Source: Thermoplasma sp. Kam2015 (GTDB lineage: Archaea; Thermoplasmatota; Thermoplasmata; Thermoplasmatales; Thermoplasmataceae). Taken from it: 64,000 nucleotides of DNA. The translations under genes and the position numbers were made by a program. The notes beneath the pieces are model-generated. The model was given only the letters and a program-made list of their open reading frames with translations. It was not told where the DNA came from and made no database searches. The DNA lies in the NCBI RefSeq assembly GCF_003205235.1, contig NZ_QJSM01000018.1, positions 181,856-245,855 of the forward strand. The letters are read 5' to 3'. Shown piece after piece: positions 43,525 through 53,553 of the stretch; position 1 is the first letter of the stretch, and each line of letters starts with the position of its first letter.

Positions 43525-46500
43525 ATGGCGGATCCTAAACTTACGAAGACCATCGTAATGAAGATGAATGCGATCATTACGGAGAAGGATCCGGAAAGAA
43601 AAAAGTCCAAGATATCTGAACTTATAGAATCCCTGAAATCTGCCGATGTAACGCAGATAAACAAGGAAGATGTTGATCCATTCATCTCGGTTCTCGTAAG
43701 AAACATATCGGATAGCACACAGATTCAGGATATAATGCCGTATCTGGAGATGATATCACCAGACAATAAGAGCATTGCAGAGTCAAAGGTGATAGAGAAC
43801 TACAGCGCTGGAAACTATCTCGACGTGATACGTCTTGTTACTTCAGACACATACTTCTGTGAGATAGAAAATGTGATCAACCTCCTCGTATCAAGCGCAG
43901 ATCATCTCGAAAAATATGACAGCGTGGCTGTTTTTCTTTCAAAATGCGGAAGATACGATGACAGAATAATGGCGAGATATGCAGAACGAGATAGAAACGA
44001 CGCAACGACAGATACGATAATAGGAAATTATGAAGCGCATAACGATTGCAGGGCTATTGTGAGTTTGATCAGGCATGTTTTAGCCTATGAATATTCAGAG
44101 AATTATATAGTTAAAATGATAGAATGTGCGGAGAAGATCGAAGACAGCGAATCTGTAATATACGCTCTTGATTTGGTTCTGCCTGACAAGATAGAGAAAT
44201 CAGATTCTTCAATATTCCTGGCGAATACCGCACTTCGCCTTGGTAGATACGAGAAGGCAAGGGCGATAGCTGATCGCGGTCTCAAGCTGGATCCTGGCAA
44301 CGTCCAGCTTAAACTTCTGCTCGCAAGATCGCTCTATGGAATGGGAAAGATCAATGAAAGTTTGAATTTCTACAGAGATGTCTGTGAATCTCAACCCGAG
44401 AACACCGAAGCAGTATATGAGATGATCGATATATTGTACAATCATGGCCGTACAAAAGAATATGCTGAGGCTTTGAAGAATGTCAGCAGAGAAAAATTCA
44501 GGCCTGAGGATTACGTAAGGATCGCCGATCTCCTAAAGGATTCTGGCGATATATCATCTTCTGTCAATCTCCTCAAGGAAGCCGTGACGAGATTTCCAGA
44601 TAATGCGGATATAATCAGATCGTATGCAATTGCAATGCAGGAAGTGGGGAATCTGGGTGAGGCCTATCAGGCCTATCAAAATCTCATAAGGATAAAGCCA
44701 GATGAGAATGCATTAAGGTTCCTGATAGATTATCTCTTCAGCAGGAGGAGCTTTGAGGAGATACTGAGCATATATGAATCACAGCAAGACGAAAGCCTGA
44801 AAGAGAAATTTGTTGGCGTTGCGGCAGCCTCCTATGTGTATATGGGCTATATAGACGATGCTGTCAAGTTGGCCAAAGATCATCACGAGATTCTGGATGA
44901 TCCATATTTTGTTGACTCTATACTTTTCTCCATAAGAGAAAAGGATCATGCACAGATGCTGATCTCTGTCGGCATAGAGAACACGTATTCTAAGATCTCC
45001 TTAGACAGGCTGCTTGGAATAGAGATCAGGGGAGTGGACTACATAATGGACTATGCAGCAAAGTCATGTTCAAAGGCAATGGCCTTCGTGGCAGCAGAAT
45101 CCGTTTTCAAAAAGATGCACACGGTTCCTGATAAGATAAAGGTCACCCTGTCCACGAGATGCCTGGAAGAGGTCTATGATGTAATCCTAACGATGCAGGG
45201 CATATATACGAAGGACAACATCAGAGTATTTGAAGATCATCCAAGATACCTTTATCCAGCAATAGACACCTTCATTGGCGTGGGTCTGTATGATGAGGCT
45301 TATAAATTGATCAGCAGATATGAAAATGTCAAGGACGATCCCTTTCTGAACTACGAATATGCCCGTTTGATGTACGTCATGAACAGGCAGAAGGATGCGC
45401 TGAGGCTGATAAGAAAGGCGAAGGAAGACTTTCCAAATGTGGACTTCTATCTGCTATCCATACTCATAGATCCAGAATCAGTGGTTGATGATGTGTCTGC
45501 GATACTGGATCTTGATAAAAATGCGGTTCCTTATAAAATAATCAGAGATAAATACGTTGATAATGCCAAGATCATTGCCGGCGTACTTTCTCTTCTCCAT
45601 GAGAGAAACATTCAGAATCTTGAAGTATCAAGGCTAGAAAGAGATCATCTATTCAGGTCAGGGAAGTTGGAAGAATCTTTGAATATTTCAGCAAATGTGA
45701 TAAAGGAATCATCAGACACCGATGATCTGAAGGTTCATTATTCAATACTGAAGAAGATCAATTCTGATTCTGCAGCCGATTTTCTGCTGCACTATCTGGA
45801 TAGATTCGAGGGCATGGACGATCTCAAGGAGGCTGCGCATTCATTTTACAGAAGAAGAGATTTTGAAAATGCCATAACAATATACAGGGCGATGATAAGC
45901 AGGGGTGCCAATCCGGTTCAGTTCCCGGAATACATAGACTGCCTGATAGAGACTGGAAATTATGCAGAGGCGGATGATATAATATCGAGACTTCCTACCG
46001 TCATGCCTGTGACCATAAAATTCTACCTCAGGATGGGCAAGACAGACAGGATAGTGGAGTATCTCATGTCAGGTGAAGAAAAATCACCTGAAGATATAAA
46101 ATATATAGCAAAGGTTGGCTGGCCCTATGATAACATAAGGGAAGCCCTGATAAGATACTACGAAGAATCAGGAGATATCGTAGCAGGCAGGTCGATAATG
46201 GAGAAATTCGTGAACGAGGGTCGGTATGAGGACGCACTCCGCATAGCCTCTTACCTGTATGAAAACTTTTCAGACATTGATGTTGGCATCTCCTATGTGG
46301 ATCTGCTGAGGATCAAGGGCGATGCTGCAAATGCACTGCAGGTCGCTGAGGATCTGGCATCCAGGTGTCAGGGAAATATCTGCACGGAGATATACAGGCG
46401 GATATACGGAATTCTGTATGATCTGAAAAAGTATACGGAGATCATAAAACTATACAGGAAGAGAAAGGATTCCGACTCAAACATCGTGCCGTTTGTAGTT

Positions 46501-47127
46501 AGATCATACCTGGCAGTTGATGATATTGAATCAGCGGAGGAGGTATTGAATCAGTACAGTTTACCTGATAGTGTAAAAAAATCCTTGATGCAGGCCATCA
46601 GCGACAAAAGATACATGGATAGGATCACGAAATACACCTCAAAGATCCTAACCATAGAATTCAAGCAGAGGAGAAAATTATCGTTGGGAGAGATGATCTC
46701 AAAAGCAGATGTGCCTGAGGATTTCACCAGTGACATAAAATCTTTCTTCACCGACGACAAGTATATGGGATCGCCTGATGAGATCAGCCTTGAAAAGATA
46801 TCTGCTGATATGATAAGAATGATTGCAGAGAAGGAGAAGATTGAAACCGCAGATAAAATATACATCCACACGATATTCGGCCATCTTGATCCTAGGGATC
46901 CAATATTGGCGAAAAATCTCTATGTGTACATACAGAAATCGATGAAGAGAGATCCAGAGGGCATTGAAGGGGCAAAATCAATCGCCGAAAATGCGGTGAA
47001 TGATAATGTTCCAGATAATGAAATAGAAATAATAAAGAGATACGGAGTAGGTATCGCTACAGCTTCGGCGGCGGTAAAAATAATGAGAAAGATGAAGGAG
47101 GATAGATACAAGGATGTACGGGCATGA
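43525..47127 (+). CDS. Very long TPR-repeat protein
   Basis: The 1200-aa protein is almost wholly alpha-helical and made of tetratricopeptide-like pairs. The clearest units are near residues 225-330 (ANTALRLGRYEKARAIADRG, LKLLLARSLYGMGKINESLN, AVYEMIDILYNHGRTKEY) and 340-400 (LLKEAVTRFPDNADIIRSYA, AMQEVGNLGEAYQAYQNLI). Later repeats are degenerate but continue to about 1040; the last 150 residues are not TPR-like. No signal peptide or membrane helix is seen, so it should be a cytoplasmic scaffold. It overlaps the next gene (M50 protease) by 14 bases, which implies joint translation. No function can be assigned from sequence. Confidence 0.82.
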   Translation: MADPKLTKTIVMKMNAIITEKDPERKKSKISELIESLKSADVTQINKEDVDPFISVLVRNISDSTQIQDIMPYLEMISPDNKSIAESKVIENYSAGNYLDVIRLVTSDTYFCEIENVINLLVSSADHLEKYDSVAVFLSKCGRYDDRIMARYAERDRNDATTDTIIGNYEAHNDCRAIVSLIRHVLAYEYSENYIVKMIECAEKIEDSESVIYALDLVLPDKIEKSDSSIFLANTALRLGRYEKARAIADRGLKLDPGNVQLKLLLARSLYGMGKINESLNFYRDVCESQPENTEAVYEMIDILYNHGRTKEYAEALKNVSREKFRPEDYVRIADLLKDSGDISSSVNLLKEAVTRFPDNADIIRSYAIAMQEVGNLGEAYQAYQNLIRIKPDENALRFLIDYLFSRRSFEEILSIYESQQDESLKEKFVGVAAASYVYMGYIDDAVKLAKDHHEILDDPYFVDSILFSIREKDHAQMLISVGIENTYSKISLDRLLGIEIRGVDYIMDYAAKSCSKAMAFVAAESVFKKMHTVPDKIKVTLSTRCLEEVYDVILTMQGIYTKDNIRVFEDHPRYLYPAIDTFIGVGLYDEAYKLISRYENVKDDPFLNYEYARLMYVMNRQKDALRLIRKAKEDFPNVDFYLLSILIDPESVVDDVSAILDLDKNAVPYKIIRDKYVDNAKIIAGVLSLLHERNIQNLEVSRLERDHLFRSGKLEESLNISANVIKESSDTDDLKVHYSILKKINSDSAADFLLHYLDRFEGMDDLKEAAHSFYRRRDFENAITIYRAMISRGANPVQFPEYIDCLIETGNYAEADDIISRLPTVMPVTIKFYLRMGKTDRIVEYLMSGEEKSPEDIKYIAKVGWPYDNIREALIRYYEESGDIVAGRSIMEKFVNEGRYEDALRIASYLYENFSDIDVGISYVDLLRIKGDAANALQVAEDLASRCQGNICTEIYRRIYGILYDLKKYTEIIKLYRKRKDSDSNIVPFVVRSYLAVDDIESAEEVLNQYSLPDSVKKSLMQAISDKRYMDRITKYTSKILTIEFKQRRKLSLGEMISKADVPEDFTSDIKSFFTDDKYMGSPDEISLEKISADMIRMIAEKEKIETADKIYIHTIFGHLDPRDPILAKNLYVYIQKSMKRDPEGIEGAKSIAENAVNDNVPDNEIEIIKRYGVGIATASAAVKIMRKMKEDRYKDVRA

Positions 47128-47692
47128 TATTTCGAATGAGGAAAAGGACATAGCTGTTTCCGTCATAGCATTGACTGCCGCATTTGCCATAGCTAACAGG
47201 TTCAGATCTCCATACGGTCCATTTTTCATACTTGCAGTATCATTTCTTGTTGCAATTACAGCGTTTCTGATGCACGAACTTTCGCACAGATATGTGGCAA
47301 GATCCTATGGAGGGATAGCATATTTTAAGATGTGGCCTACGGGTCTTTTTCTTGCCCTAGCGACATCCATATTCGGTTTCATATTCGCCGCTCCGGGAGC
47401 TGTTAATATAGGAGGGATATACCGCAAGGATCAGATAGGTAAAACCGCGCTGGCAGGCCCTGCCATGAATATATTTCTTGGTATACTCTTCTATGGCATG
47501 GCGTTCTTCACCCTCATACCGGTGATCAGTGCGATATTCAGATATGTAGCCGAGATGAATTTCTGGTTTGGCTTCTTCAATCTCATACCCATACCGCCTC
47601 TCGATGGCTACAAGGTATTCACGTGGGATCTCTATGTCTACATAGTATCGATAGCAATCGCGCTTGTGTTTGTTGTGCTGTTTGTTTTCTGA
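47114..47692 (+). CDS. M50-family (site-2-protease-like) membrane metalloprotease
   Basis: The 192-aa membrane protein has the zinc motif HELSH in FLMHELSHRYVARSYGG (near residues 54-58) inside the second helix and the third ligand in NLIPIPPLDGYKVF near 155-168. About six hydrophobic segments are present. This short form without PDZ or CBS domains is typical of archaeal S2P-like proteases that cut membrane substrates. Its start lies within the TPR gene, so the two may form a complex; that is inference. The substrate is unknown. Confidence 0.85.
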   Translation: MYGHDISNEEKDIAVSVIALTAAFAIANRFRSPYGPFFILAVSFLVAITAFLMHELSHRYVARSYGGIAYFKMWPTGLFLALATSIFGFIFAAPGAVNIGGIYRKDQIGKTALAGPAMNIFLGILFYGMAFFTLIPVISAIFRYVAEMNFWFGFFNLIPIPPLDGYKVFTWDLYVYIVSIAIALVFVVLFVF

Positions 47693-47822
47693 TCATATAT
47701 ATCGATATTATTTCTGGATGGTATGCGACAAGAGCTCAGAAATCTATAGATTAGACGATACGCATGCGATGATGGCAGGATTCGTATTTATCAATAAATG
47801 GATTCATAAAGATTAAGTGCAT

Positions 47823-48890
47823 CTATCTCTCAGCAAACTTTTGAAGTTCATATTTATTTCCGCGCCACAGTATATGCTTCATTCTATGTGCGATCATCAA
47901 ATTTACCAGATAGATGAAGGGAAGCATCAAAAATATTGCTGCGAATGAGATCCTTCTGATGACTGTTCTATCGTACATGCGATAGATGCCTATGATTTTC
48001 GGGATGAGGAGATATAAGAATACAGGATTCGTAACAGAGAGGATAATCGCCGAGATAAAGAGAATTATATCGAGCGAATAGAATATGATGCCATAACGAA
48101 ATACTTTTGGAGAGGCGCTTATGGATAGCGCCGTCTGTCTGTTCGCCCACTCCCAGAATTGAGGCCATGTATCGGGGCAGTATATTGCTGGCCTGGCCTC
48201 CCTGACATAGGCGATGCGGAGACCTTTGGATTTGCAGATGGCCGTCAATGCCGAATCGTCAGAAACATTCCCAGAGAAGAATGGCATCGCGGAATCGATA
48301 AGCGTTCTTCTGAAGGCGAGCGATCCACCCCAGCCGAACCTAGTCAACCTGGATTCCATCAGAGATTGGCCGACAGTGCCCCATACGGCTTTGATCTTTG
48401 ATGGGAATGATCCCACAGGATAGAAGTATGGAAAGGTGGTCGAGATGCCGACCTTAGGATCTGAAAGAGGGCATACAAGGTTCCTCAGCCATTCTCTGTC
48501 GACCCTGATATCTGAATCGGCTATGACATAAATATCATAATCGGGTCTTGATGCGATTGCAGTTGATATCGCTCTGACCTTGCCGCTGCAGGTGTTGCAC
48601 GCATAATTCGATAAGATATGTGGTATCCCGATCTTCTTTACAGCGGGCATTGCCGGATCCGATGGATCGTCGAGCACGGCCAGATAGTCGGCGTTCACAT
48701 CCTGTGATACGATCGATCTGAGGTTTTCCTCTAGATCGTAATCTATGCCCTTGCATGGTATTATGACCAGGATCCTATCTTGCCTTCTATATTCGCATCT
48801 CTCATCAATTTCCTTATGAAGGCCTATATAAGAAAAACCCGCTGCAATCAGGGTAAGTATGAATATGAAAATGATCAGAAATAATGTCAT
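47823..48890 (-). CDS. Membrane glycosyltransferase, family 2 (ceramide glucosyltransferase-like)
   Basis: The 355-aa protein has an N-terminal membrane helix (residues 2-22), a GT2 catalytic domain with ILVIIPCKG, VLDDPSDPAM, VIADSDIRVDREW (the DxD site), WGGSLAFRRTLID and a D-D and W-x-x-R-Q pattern (VSDDSALTAICK, WANRQTALS), and three or four C-terminal helices. This layout matches GT21/hopanoid or glycolipid glycosyltransferases. It probably transfers a sugar to a lipid or surface acceptor on the cytoplasmic face. Its start overlaps the end of the aEF1-beta gene by four bases. Confidence 0.85.
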   Translation of the reverse strand: MTLFLIIFIFILTLIAAGFSYIGLHKEIDERCEYRRQDRILVIIPCKGIDYDLEENLRSIVSQDVNADYLAVLDDPSDPAMPAVKKIGIPHILSNYACNTCSGKVRAISTAIASRPDYDIYVIADSDIRVDREWLRNLVCPLSDPKVGISTTFPYFYPVGSFPSKIKAVWGTVGQSLMESRLTRFGWGGSLAFRRTLIDSAMPFFSGNVSDDSALTAICKSKGLRIAYVREARPAIYCPDTWPQFWEWANRQTALSISASPKVFRYGIIFYSLDIILFISAIILSVTNPVFLYLLIPKIIGIYRMYDRTVIRRISFAAIFLMLPFIYLVNLMIAHRMKHILWRGNKYELQKFAER

Positions 48891-49153
48891 ATGAGGGAGA
48901 CATTTTCTGTACTTATCTCGCCCACACCATCTATGCTGGAAATTTTATTCTCAACGTTGTCTATCTCGCCCTCTTTATCCTGGACAATTATTTCCAGCTT
49001 GATGTATTTAAGCCCAAAACCGATGTCAACCTCTTCCATTCGATTTATGGAGCAGATAGCGGATATGCTCTCCCTTATCTTATCTTCGATACCCTTTATA
49101 TCAACATCGGTATCTTTCGGCAGAACCTTCAGCGATACTAGAACATCTCCCAT
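48887..49153 (-). CDS. ef1b: Elongation factor 1-beta (aEF1B)
   Basis: This 88-aa protein is the archaeal guanine-nucleotide exchange factor for aEF1A. VLVSLKVLPKDTDVDI, the central helix, FGLKYIKLEIIVQD and the C-terminal ENKISSIDGVGEISTENV match the alpha-beta sandwich of the family. I start at ATG 49153 (MGDVLVSLKV) as in homologues; an ATG at 49162 adds three residues. The zinc-ribbon gene lies just upstream and overlaps this longer start; this pairing is common in archaea. Confidence 0.9.
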   Translation of the reverse strand: MGDVLVSLKVLPKDTDVDIKGIEDKIRESISAICSINRMEEVDIGFGLKYIKLEIIVQDKEGEIDNVENKISSIDGVGEISTENVSLI

Positions 49154-49158
49154 CTGTA

Positions 49159-49326
49159 TCACGGCCCCTCAAAACCACAGTTATCACAGACGTATGGGGT
49201 GGAATGCTCTCTGCATGTTTTGCATCTGCCTATAACTTCATTTCCGCAGTTTGGGCACAGAAATACCGAATAACCCTCATCTATCAGTCCAACACCACAG
49301 GATGTACAGGTCTCTTTGTATACCAT
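49159..49326 (-). CDS. Small double zinc-ribbon protein
   Basis: The 55-aa protein has four Cys pairs: CTSCG, CPNCG, CKTCR and CDNCG, forming two zinc ribbons. Archaea commonly encode this protein upstream of aEF1-beta; it is proposed to bind RNA, but its role is not fixed. On the minus strand a TAATATAGG lies 25-32 bases before ATG 49326, so I use that start for a leaderless message. ATG 49341 would add LFAN and has an AGGAGA just before it, so it cannot be excluded. Confidence 0.8.
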   Translation of the reverse strand: MVYKETCTSCGVGLIDEGYSVFLCPNCGNEVIGRCKTCREHSTPYVCDNCGFEGP

Positions 49327-49562
49327 ATTCGCAAATAGCATTCTCCTATATTAGGTTACGGCATTTTTTTCGGTTAGATGAGGTAAGTTTTCCTTCGAAA
49401 TGTAAGCGATTTCTGATATACATCGTATCGGTATACATCGTTTCTAATGTATACAGGTTAAGGCAGATGAAACTGGAAGCTATGGTTTCAAATCCGATGA
49501 CAATTTGCAATGTTTTTTGCTAATGTGAATCGCCCAGATGATCGTAGAGGATCGCCCAAGCA

Positions 49563-49570
49563 TTTTATAA
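49563..49570 (+). promoter_or_regulatory. TATA box of the phosphohexomutase gene
   Basis: TTTTATAA lies 22-29 bases before ATG 49592 and supports that start over the in-frame start at 49574. Confidence 0.6.
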
Positions 49571-49591
49571 GGGATGGCACTATTCTTGATC

Positions 49592-50935
49592 ATGGCTGAT
49601 CAGAGGCTCTTTGGCACCAATGGTATAAGGGGTATTCCCAATGAAGATCTGACTGTTGACTTTGCAATGCGTGTGGGAAAGAGTATAGGGATGTTCGTTT
49701 CCGGAGATGTTGCACTGGGCAGAGATACAAGGATCAGTGGCGATATGATAAGTTCTGCAGTGATCGCTGGCCTAACCTCCACTGGCCATAACATAGTGGA
49801 TCTGGGCATATTGCCAACACCAGCCCTTCAGTACTATTGCAAGAATCATGGAATCTACGGTGTCATGATCACTGCCTCACACAATCCGCCTCAATACAAT
49901 GGCATAAAGGTTATTGATAGAGATGGAACGGAGATAGAACGGCCATCAGAGGAAAAGATAGAGGGCATATACCATTCTGGATCATTTTCCTCGGTAAAAT
50001 GGGAGGATGCAGGGCGTATAAGATATGTAGACGATGCCCTTGATCAATATATAAGCGGTGTTCTCTCAAAAGTAGACGTAAACAGGATAAAGGAGAGAAA
50101 GTTCAGGGTTCTTGTAGATACGGGAAATGGTGCGGCATATTTTTCCACGCCCATGCTGCTTGAAAGATTGGGATGCACGGTCGTCACTCTAAACGCGAAT
50201 CCAGATGGAAGGTTCACTTCAAGAAATGCCGAGCCAAAACCTGAGAATCTTAGAGATCTAATGGCTCTTATGTCCACGGGGAACTTCGATCTTGGAGTTG
50301 CGCATGATGGCGATGCTGACAGGGTCGTGTTCATAGATGAAAAGGGGCAGTTCATAGATGGCGATAAGAGCCTTGCCCTGCTTGTGAAGAATGTCGCGTC
50401 AGCTGGAGATATAGTTGTGACTCCGGTGAGCTCATCCGACATAATCGCAGACATATGCAGTTCCGTCGGTGCAACCCTCATCAGGACAAAGGTTGGTGCG
50501 CCAATAGTTGCAAGAACAATGATCCAGAACGGAGCGGTGATAGGCGGTGAGGAAAATGGCGGTGTTATATATGGGAAGCATCAGTACTGCAGAGATGGTG
50601 CCATGACCTTGTCACTGATGCTTGATCTCATGGCCAGAAGCAACAAAAAGATATCTGAACTTGTCAGAGAACTACCGCAGTACTTCCTTGATAAGAGACA
50701 GGTGGAGAGAACGGTTGACTGGTCAAGGTTACAGAAGGAACTGCAGAAGGGAGAGAAGGTAGATCTGACTGATGGCGTCAAGATCCTGAAGGAGGATGGA
50801 TGGATACTCATAAGGCCGTCAGGCACGGAGAAAATCTTGAGAATATATGCGGAATCTATAGACATGTCCACGGCCAAAAAATACGCCGATCAATATGTGG
50901 CTAAGATAAGGGATCTCCAAGAAAAGTTAGGATGA
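49592..50935 (+). CDS. glmM: Phosphoglucosamine/phosphomannomutase
   Basis: The 447-aa enzyme belongs to the alpha-D-phosphohexomutases, which interconvert hexose-1- and 6-phosphates for nucleotide-sugar synthesis. The phosphoserine loop is TASHNPPQYNGIK near residue 91, the Mg site is DGDADRVVF near 236, the sugar loop is GGEENGGVIY near 319 and the phosphate loop is IRPSGTEKILRIY near 411. The GEENGG loop is typical of archaeal GlmM/ManB-like enzymes; glucosamine or mannose specificity is not decided. The ATG at 49592 (MADQRLFGTNGIRG) fits both the TATA box and family starts. Confidence 0.9.
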   Translation: MADQRLFGTNGIRGIPNEDLTVDFAMRVGKSIGMFVSGDVALGRDTRISGDMISSAVIAGLTSTGHNIVDLGILPTPALQYYCKNHGIYGVMITASHNPPQYNGIKVIDRDGTEIERPSEEKIEGIYHSGSFSSVKWEDAGRIRYVDDALDQYISGVLSKVDVNRIKERKFRVLVDTGNGAAYFSTPMLLERLGCTVVTLNANPDGRFTSRNAEPKPENLRDLMALMSTGNFDLGVAHDGDADRVVFIDEKGQFIDGDKSLALLVKNVASAGDIVVTPVSSSDIIADICSSVGATLIRTKVGAPIVARTMIQNGAVIGGEENGGVIYGKHQYCRDGAMTLSLMLDLMARSNKKISELVRELPQYFLDKRQVERTVDWSRLQKELQKGEKVDLTDGVKILKEDGWILIRPSGTEKILRIYAESIDMSTAKKYADQYVAKIRDLQEKLG

Positions 50936-50941
50936 ACCGCA

Positions 50942-51547
50942 TCATTGATCGCGCAATTTTCCATATATTATGAGGAAGCGCTGAACCACCGTGACCGTTC
51001 CAAATAGGCCGAATATAATAAGAAGGATGTTTGTGGGCGTTAGGGAAATATAGTTGAATCTGTAGAACGATCCCACAAAAATCTGTAGTATTATAAACAC
51101 GATCATTATGACGAGGCGATCGGCCCTCCCCATCAGACCCGCATAGAGACGGTTCAGTCCCAGCGCCTGGGCCTGAGTACCGAGATAACTTGTCATCAAT
51201 ACCCCTATGAGCGCAAAGAGGCCAAGATACACATTGCCGAATCTGCTGAATGCAAAGCCCAATATGAGAAATATATCAGAAAAACGATCAAAGCTGTGGT
51301 CTATAAAGTCACCAAGTTTTGAAGAGACACCCTTCAGCCTTGCCAGTTTTCCGTCTATGGCATCAAACAGAGCCGAGAGAATAACCATAATCAAGGTTAT
51401 CGCTGGGTATCCCAAAAAATAGGAAATTCCGGCTATACCTGCGAAAACCAGAGAAAGGACAGATATGGTGTTCGGATTCCATCTTATGAATGCCTTGGAT
51501 ATGGGTGTCAGGATACCGTCGACCCTATTTCGGTATGAGTCCAGCAT
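50942..51547 (-). CDS. CDP-alcohol phosphatidyltransferase family membrane enzyme
   Basis: The 201-aa protein has about six membrane helices and the full CDP-alcohol motif D-x2-DG-x2-AR-x8-G-x3-D-x3-D: DAIDGKLARLKGVSSKLGDF followed by IDHSFD. Archaeal members make archaetidylinositol phosphate or related phospholipid head groups from CDP-archaeol; Thermoplasma polar lipids contain such groups. Here the partner alcohol cannot be read from sequence. It is convergent with the phosphohexomutase, six bases away. Confidence 0.88.
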   Translation of the reverse strand: MLDSYRNRVDGILTPISKAFIRWNPNTISVLSLVFAGIAGISYFLGYPAITLIMVILSALFDAIDGKLARLKGVSSKLGDFIDHSFDRFSDIFLILGFAFSRFGNVYLGLFALIGVLMTSYLGTQAQALGLNRLYAGLMGRADRLVIMIVFIILQIFVGSFYRFNYISLTPTNILLIIFGLFGTVTVVQRFLIIYGKLRDQ

Positions 51548-51672
51548 TTTTGAACAGCCTATACATGAACATGGCGGACGATATATTATTTTCCGATGTA
51601 GGATAGCGTAATCAATGTAGCTTCGTAAAAATAAAACGCATCATCTTCGAAGTTCATTGTATGGTTCCTGGA

Positions 51673-52137
51673 TTAAGAACACAACGGGTGCTGCTCTATT
51701 ATCTTTTCGATATCTGAGATCGTTGCTCCCAGGTCTTCGTTATGGATTCTGAATATCCTGGTGGACGGGATCAGATCCAGGCTCTCTGAATATATTACGT
51801 CCGACCTCTGAGCATCCAGATTCTCCTCGATCTTCTCATCTGAATATCCGCGGGCCTTCATCCTCTCCCTGAGCTTCGATTCATCCGCTTCCAGTATGAT
51901 TACGAAATCGCATGGGAGAAGATGGGCGTAGTGGGCCGCTATGATGCCATGAAATCGATCAATCAGGAGATGATCGGAGAGGCAGTCTATATCAACCTGA
52001 TCTCCGGAGATGCATCCGTATTTCCTTGCCAGTTCATTGCCCTCAACGCATGGATGGCCAAGATCGTTCATCTTCCTGCATATGGTGCTCTTTCCCGTTC
52101 CAGGTATACCGCTGATGCATATTATCTTCGTTTCCAT
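51673..52137 (-). CDS. AK6/Fap7-type adenylate kinase-like NTPase
   Basis: The 154-aa protein is the archaeal homologue of Fap7/hCINAP, a P-loop kinase linked to small-subunit rRNA maturation. Walker A is SGIPGTGKSTICRK near residue 9, the NMP region has HPCVEGNELARKYG, DRFHGIIAAHYAHLLPCDF includes the catalytic-like segment, and ARGYSDEKIEENLDAQ is the LID-like helix. It is alone on its transcript. Family is clear; rRNA processing versus nucleotide homeostasis is not decided. Confidence 0.85.
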   Translation of the reverse strand: METKIICISGIPGTGKSTICRKMNDLGHPCVEGNELARKYGCISGDQVDIDCLSDHLLIDRFHGIIAAHYAHLLPCDFVIILEADESKLRERMKARGYSDEKIEENLDAQRSDVIYSESLDLIPSTRIFRIHNEDLGATISDIEKIIEQHPLCS

Positions 52138-52257
52138 CTTGTCCTATCACCATTATGAATTGATTCCGGATATTTGATCAATGGGCAAGATATCGTCTGG
52201 CATTTATAATCATTTTCTGAGCATGCAAAAACATCGGTTCTTCTTAATTTAACGTCA

Positions 52258-52265
52258 CTTTAAAT
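52258..52265 (+). promoter_or_regulatory. TATA box of the hemL-hemC-hemD operon
   Basis: CTTTAAAT lies 23-30 bases before ATG 52288. An out-of-frame ATG at 52277 lies upstream of where transcription should start. Confidence 0.55.
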
Positions 52266-52287
52266 TTCAGGTTGTGATGCTGAAGCC

Positions 52288-53553
52288 ATGGGATCTAAAG
52301 ATCTGTTCCAGATTGGATCGTCTATGTTTCCAATGGGTGTTAATTCACCCGTGCGTTATTTCAAGGATTATCCTTTCTATGTCCATCATGTAAAAGGTTC
52401 GAAGATATACGATGTGGATGGCAACGAGTATATAGATTACTGTCTCGCCTATGGCCCTTCGATCCTTGGCCATGCCGATCCAGACGTGGTAAAAGCGGTA
52501 AAGGAACAGGCAGAAAATGGCCTACTCTACGGTGCACCTGCGGAAATAGAGATAAAACTTGGAGATCTCATACGCAGATCATCCAGAAATATAGAGATGA
52601 TGCGATTCACAAATTCCGGTACGGAGGCCACCATGCACGCCATAAGGCTGGCAAGAGGATATACAGGAAGAAGCATAGTTGTGAAGATGGAAGGTGGATT
52701 TCACGGCGCCCATGATTATTCGCTCATCAGATCGGGCAGCGGCACTCTCACATTCGGATCGCCGTCATCGCCAGGAGTGCCGGAGGAGGTGGCCAAAACC
52801 GTAATCGTTGGGAGATACAATGACAGGGAAAGCATAAGGGATATATTCGACAGGTATGGAGACAGAATTGCTGCGCTCATAACTGAACCCATAATGGGAA
52901 ACGCCGGCGTAATATTACCCGATCCCGGATTCCTCGAATTTCTTAGAGAAATTACGGAGAAAAACGGATCGCTCCTGATATTTGATGAGGTTATAACCGG
53001 TTACCGCTTCGCTTTCTCGCCCTATCAGGATCTGATAGGAATACGTCCAGATCTCACCACGATGGGAAAGATAATTGGCGGCGGCATGCCGATAGGTCTC
53101 TTTGGCGGCTCAAGGGATCTGATGAGCAGGGTATCACCATCTGGCGATGTATATCAGAGCGGGACATTCTCTGGAAATCCCATCACCATGGCGGCTGGCT
53201 ATGCGGCGCTCAAGAAATTGCAGAACATGGATTATTCAAGGATCAGAAAGACGACAGAGAAACTGATCACGGGAATAGACGAAATTCTATCCAGAAGGAA
53301 GATTCGGCACGTCATAAATAGTTACGTATCCATGTTTCAGTTCTTCTTTGCTGAAGAGGCCCATAATTATGATCAGGTCATGAAGGCAGACAGGGATCTG
53401 TACTTCAGGATATTCAAAAGCCTGATGAGGCATGGCGTGTATCTTCCGCCTTCCCAGTTTGAAACGAATTTCGTCAGTTTTGCACATTCGGATGAGGACA
53501 TAGCAAAAACACTGGAGGCTTTTGATTCCGCTGTAGGTGAGGTTGTGGGATGA
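52288..53553 (+). CDS. hemL: Glutamate-1-semialdehyde 2,1-aminomutase
   Basis: HemL converts glutamate-1-semialdehyde to 5-aminolevulinate using PLP. The 421-aa protein shows [63 protein letters not shown], the PLP lysine in [14 protein letters not shown] near residue 264, and [14 protein letters not shown]. It begins the operon hemL-hemC-hemD and follows a TATA box at leaderless distance. hemA, whose product it uses, is at 18.6 kb. hemB is not in the window. Confidence 0.95.
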   Translation: MGSKDLFQIGSSMFPMGVNSPVRYFKDYPFYVHHVKGSKIYDVDGNEYIDYCLAYGPSILGHADPDVVKAVKEQAENGLLYGAPAEIEIKLGDLIRRSSRNIEMMRFTNSGTEATMHAIRLARGYTGRSIVVKMEGGFHGAHDYSLIRSGSGTLTFGSPSSPGVPEEVAKTVIVGRYNDRESIRDIFDRYGDRIAALITEPIMGNAGVILPDPGFLEFLREITEKNGSLLIFDEVITGYRFAFSPYQDLIGIRPDLTTMGKIIGGGMPIGLFGGSRDLMSRVSPSGDVYQSGTFSGNPITMAAGYAALKKLQNMDYSRIRKTTEKLITGIDEILSRRKIRHVINSYVSMFQFFFAEEAHNYDQVMKADRDLYFRIFKSLMRHGVYLPPSQFETNFVSFAHSDEDIAKTLEAFDSAVGEVVG

